Below are positions 61,955 to 64,000 of a stretch of 64,000 bases of DNA, in pieces. The notes under the pieces were generated by a model. It did no database searches. It saw only the letters and a program-made list of their open reading frames with translations, and was not told where the DNA came from. How positions within the stretch are numbered: position 1 is the first letter of the stretch; each line of letters begins with the position of its first letter. The stretch is taken from assembly GCF_003054175.1 (NCBI RefSeq), contig NZ_QBKN01000012.1, positions 79,190-143,189 of the forward strand, in the 5' to 3' direction. The position numbers and the translations under genes are program-made. This stretch comes from Allosediminivita pacifica. Lineage in GTDB: Bacteria; Pseudomonadota; Alphaproteobacteria; Rhodobacterales; Rhodobacteraceae.

Positions 61955-63460
61955 TTGGCCCAGACCATCCCCACCGATCCCGCCGACCTTGGCGCCGCCC
62001 CGGCGCGTCGCCTGATTGCCCGCAAGGCGCTCTCCGCCAGCGAACTGGCCGAGGCCTGCATCGCGCGGGTCGAGACGGTGGACCATGCGGTAAATGCCCT
62101 TGTCGCGCGCGACTTCGACGGGCTGCGCAGGGGCGCGAAAGCCGCCGATGACGCCGTGGCGTCGGGGGACGAGCTTGGGCCTTTGCACGGGCTTCCCTTC
62201 GGTGTGAAGGACATGATCGACGTGGCGGGCCTGCCGACCACCTTCGGGTCGGAACTCTTCCGCGACAACATCGCCACCAAAGACGACGCCATCGTCGCCG
62301 CCATGCGTGCGGCAGGGGCACTGCCCATGGGCAAGACCAACAACCCCGAATGGAGCGCGGGCGGCAATACCCGCAACCGGGTCTACGGCGCGACGGCGAA
62401 CCCGCACGATCTGACGCGCAGCTGCGCGGGCTCCTCGGGCGGTTCGGCGGCGGGGCTGTCGGCGGGGTATTTCCCGCTGGCCACGGGGTCGGACACCGGC
62501 GGGTCGCTGCGCAACCCGGCGGCCTTCTGTGGTGTCGTGGGCTACCGGCCCTCGCCGGGGGTGGTGCCGGGCAACACGCGCGGCATCGGGTATTTCCCGC
62601 TCTCGACTTCGGGCCCGATGGGGCGCACCGTCGAGGACACCGCGCTGATGCTGTTGGTGCTGGCGCGTCCCGACATGCGCGACCCCTATACCGCCGTGGT
62701 GGACGGCCGCACCGCCTGGGATCCGGCCCGCTTTGCACGGCTGCCGCGGCGCGACCTGAGCGCGCTGCGGGTGGCCTTCACCGAAGACTACGGGTTTGCT
62801 CCGACCGAGGGGATCGTGCGCGATCACTTCCGCCGCATCGTGCCCCAGCTGGCGCCGCTTTTCGCAAGCGGGGAGGAGGGCACACCCGACTGCAGCGACG
62901 CCGACCGGATCTTCTCGGTGCTGCGCGGAATCCTCTTCGTGGGCCAGCACGGCAAGCATCTGGATGACCACCCCGAGCAGGTGGGCCCCAACGTGACCGA
63001 GAACGTCCACGAGGGCCGCAGCTTCAGCCCCGACGATATCGCCGAGGCCCTGTCGATGCAGGGCGCCTTTCACCAGCGCTGGCAGACCTGGTTCGAGACG
63101 CATGACTTCGTGATCTCGCCCGCCGTCACGATCAGCCCGCGCGACTGGCACGAGCTTTACCCGACCGAGATCGACGGGGTAGCGACCAAGAGCTACTACC
63201 ACTGGCTGGCGATGGCCTATGCCTCGACCATCGCGGGGCATCCGTCGATCACCATTCCCTGCGGGACCGACGCCAACGGTATGCCCTTCGGGCTGCAGAT
63301 TGTCGGGCGCCGTTACGACGACCTGGGCGTGCTGGCGGTGGCCGCCGAACTGGAAGCGGTGATCGCCGGCATCTCGGACCTCGCGCCGCGCGGACCGGAC
63401 ATCGCCGCCCTCAAGGCCGCGGGTCCCCTGTCGGAGGCCGAGGGCTTCCTGAGCCTGTGA
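61955..63460 (+). CDS. Amidase signature family amidase
   Basis: A 501-residue amidase. The Ser-cisSer-Lys triad is visible: Lys in PFGVKDMIDV near residue 89, the cis-serine in SCAGSSGGSAAGLSAG near 160, and the nucleophile in GSDTGGSLRNPAAFCGVVG near 184. The C-terminal AMAYASTIAGHPSITIPCG region is typical of the family. The start is a TTG at 61955 with GGAG nine bases upstream; no closer ATG exists. The substrate is unknown and no operon partner is present. Confidence 0.87.
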   Translation: MAQTIPTDPADLGAAPARRLIARKALSASELAEACIARVETVDHAVNALVARDFDGLRRGAKAADDAVASGDELGPLHGLPFGVKDMIDVAGLPTTFGSELFRDNIATKDDAIVAAMRAAGALPMGKTNNPEWSAGGNTRNRVYGATANPHDLTRSCAGSSGGSAAGLSAGYFPLATGSDTGGSLRNPAAFCGVVGYRPSPGVVPGNTRGIGYFPLSTSGPMGRTVEDTALMLLVLARPDMRDPYTAVVDGRTAWDPARFARLPRRDLSALRVAFTEDYGFAPTEGIVRDHFRRIVPQLAPLFASGEEGTPDCSDADRIFSVLRGILFVGQHGKHLDDHPEQVGPNVTENVHEGRSFSPDDIAEALSMQGAFHQRWQTWFETHDFVISPAVTISPRDWHELYPTEIDGVATKSYYHWLAMAYASTIAGHPSITIPCGTDANGMPFGLQIVGRRYDDLGVLAVAAELEAVIAGISDLAPRGPDIAALKAAGPLSEAEGFLSL

Positions 63461-63486
63461 GGCTTGCCGGGAGTTGAGGAATGGAA

Positions 63487-63518
63487 GCGCCGGTCCCTGG
63501 GGTCCGGCGTTTTCGTTT
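63487..63518 (+). terminator. Intrinsic terminator after the amidase gene
   Basis: CGCCGG (63488-63493) and CCGGCG (63504-63509) close a stem whose inner CCC/GGG also pairs, followed by TTTTCGTTT. It lies 27 bases after the amidase stop. Confidence 0.75.
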
Positions 63519-63708
63519 GGCGGGCCGGAGGGGCCGAAGCTGCGGTGTTCCGTGTGTCACGACCGTTGCAGGTGACTTTTGCAGTTGTAGTGAAGGTCGG
63601 CTTGGAGTCCTCACAGGATACTCAAATTCGAGTTACTCCGGAGGATGGTGCGCCATTCCACGTTGTTTTGAAACCGATAGTCTCTTAGTGGGCGATAAAT
63701 TAGTTCAA

Positions 63709-63921
63709 ATGGGCATTCAGTTGGAACACAATATTACGTTCGCCAGATTGACCGCGGTGGACCCGGCCGAGCTCAGAGCTCACATGTCCGATCCACGTGT
63801 CGCAGAGCATATGCCCCTTCTGACCTTCGAATGGGATGAAGACGCGACCGCGAAATTTGTCGCCGACAAGGAGTCCTGCTGGGACAGGGATGGGCTCGGC
63901 CACTGGGCTTTGATGCTGTAA
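63709..63921 (+). pseudogene. Truncated GNAT acetyltransferase fragment
   Basis: About 70 codons resembling the N-terminal part of a GNAT N-acetyltransferase: ITFARLTAVDPAELRAHMSD, DPRVAEHMPLLTF, DEDATAKFVADKE and GLGHWAL. A stop at 63919-63921 follows, before the acetyl-CoA-binding half. The DNA downstream does not continue the fold in another frame. The surrounding bases (63560-63860) are less GC-rich than the rest, and no ribosome site precedes the possible starts (GTG 63688, ATG 63709). Most likely a decayed gene. Confidence 0.5.
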
Positions 63922-63984
63922 CCGCCCCCCGACGGCATCGCTGTGCCAAGGTGGGATCGCAACAATCCTTAATGGGAGGCGGTC

Positions 63985-64000
63985 ATGTCAAAGATTACCA
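63985..64000 (+). CDS. Start of a gene running off the right edge
   Basis: An ATG at 63985 with GGGAGG seven bases or less upstream begins MSKIT and runs out of the window after five codons. The ribosome site is strong; nothing can be said about the product. Confidence 0.5.

Overview
The window is GC-rich, densely packed bacterial chromosome. Gene content and style point to an alphaproteobacterium of the Rhodobacteraceae (Roseobacter-like), probably a marine or plant-associated heterotroph. The clues are a polyol smo/mtl operon with SmoC, ChvE-GguAB-GguC sugar genes with a GbpR-type regulator, an HWE-family kinase, carnitine and hydroxycinnamate catabolism, a glucosylglycerol osmolyte cassette, and a short interspersed repeat of a type that I recall from this family. 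No rRNA, tRNA, CRISPR array, intact insertion sequence or prophage was seen. The identification is by reading motifs, not by database search.

Layout. 1-5.4 kb: a gal-type operon for 4-oxalomesaconate (galB, a two-domain VOC extradiol dioxygenase, galC, galD running off the left edge), divergent from a DUF1932-type dehydrogenase and a LysR regulator with two tandem HTH domains. 5.5-7.7 kb: a secreted OmpA-like protein and a secreted caspase-fold protein with a peptidoglycan-binding domain. 8.1-13.9 kb: two lone receiver proteins around a very large CheB-CheR-PAS-HWE kinase. 14.2-17.6 kb: gpsA, a HAD phosphatase and a GT20 glucosylglycerol-phosphate synthase. 17.6-26.4 kb: a hydroxycinnamate cluster (TRAP transporter, CouO-like amidohydrolase, MarR, enoyl-CoA hydratase; divergently feruloyl-CoA synthase and acyl-CoA dehydrogenase). 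26.4-32.2 kb: six two-component genes, four of them receivers without a DNA-binding domain. 32.2-41.4 kb: polyol uptake and oxidation (smoC, smoEFGK, mtlK, HAD, pentulose kinase). 41.4-45.5 kb: an accessory-looking stretch with an AT-rich orphan membrane protein and an M20 amidohydrolase plus formamidase pair lying between two diverged direct repeats. 45.5-55.7 kb: a Weimberg-type L-arabinose/D-galactose oxidation operon with a ChvE-type ABC transporter and a divergent LysR. 55.7-58.9 kb: carnitine degradation. 59-63.5 kb: a DUF4186 protein, a cardiolipin synthase with an endonuclease/exonuclease/phosphatase-fold partner, and an amidase. The right edge holds a truncated GNAT gene and the first codons of a new gene.

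How it works together. Most of the window converts plant- or algae-derived compounds (hydroxycinnamates, meta-cleavage products, polyols, pentoses/galactose, carnitine) into central metabolites. Each catabolic unit carries its own uptake system or regulator. In all three transporter operons a stable hairpin begins 8-9 bases after the substrate-binding-protein stop codon, which would let the binding protein be made in excess over the membrane parts. The signalling islands share a theme of receivers without output domains, suggesting multistep or protein-protein signalling.
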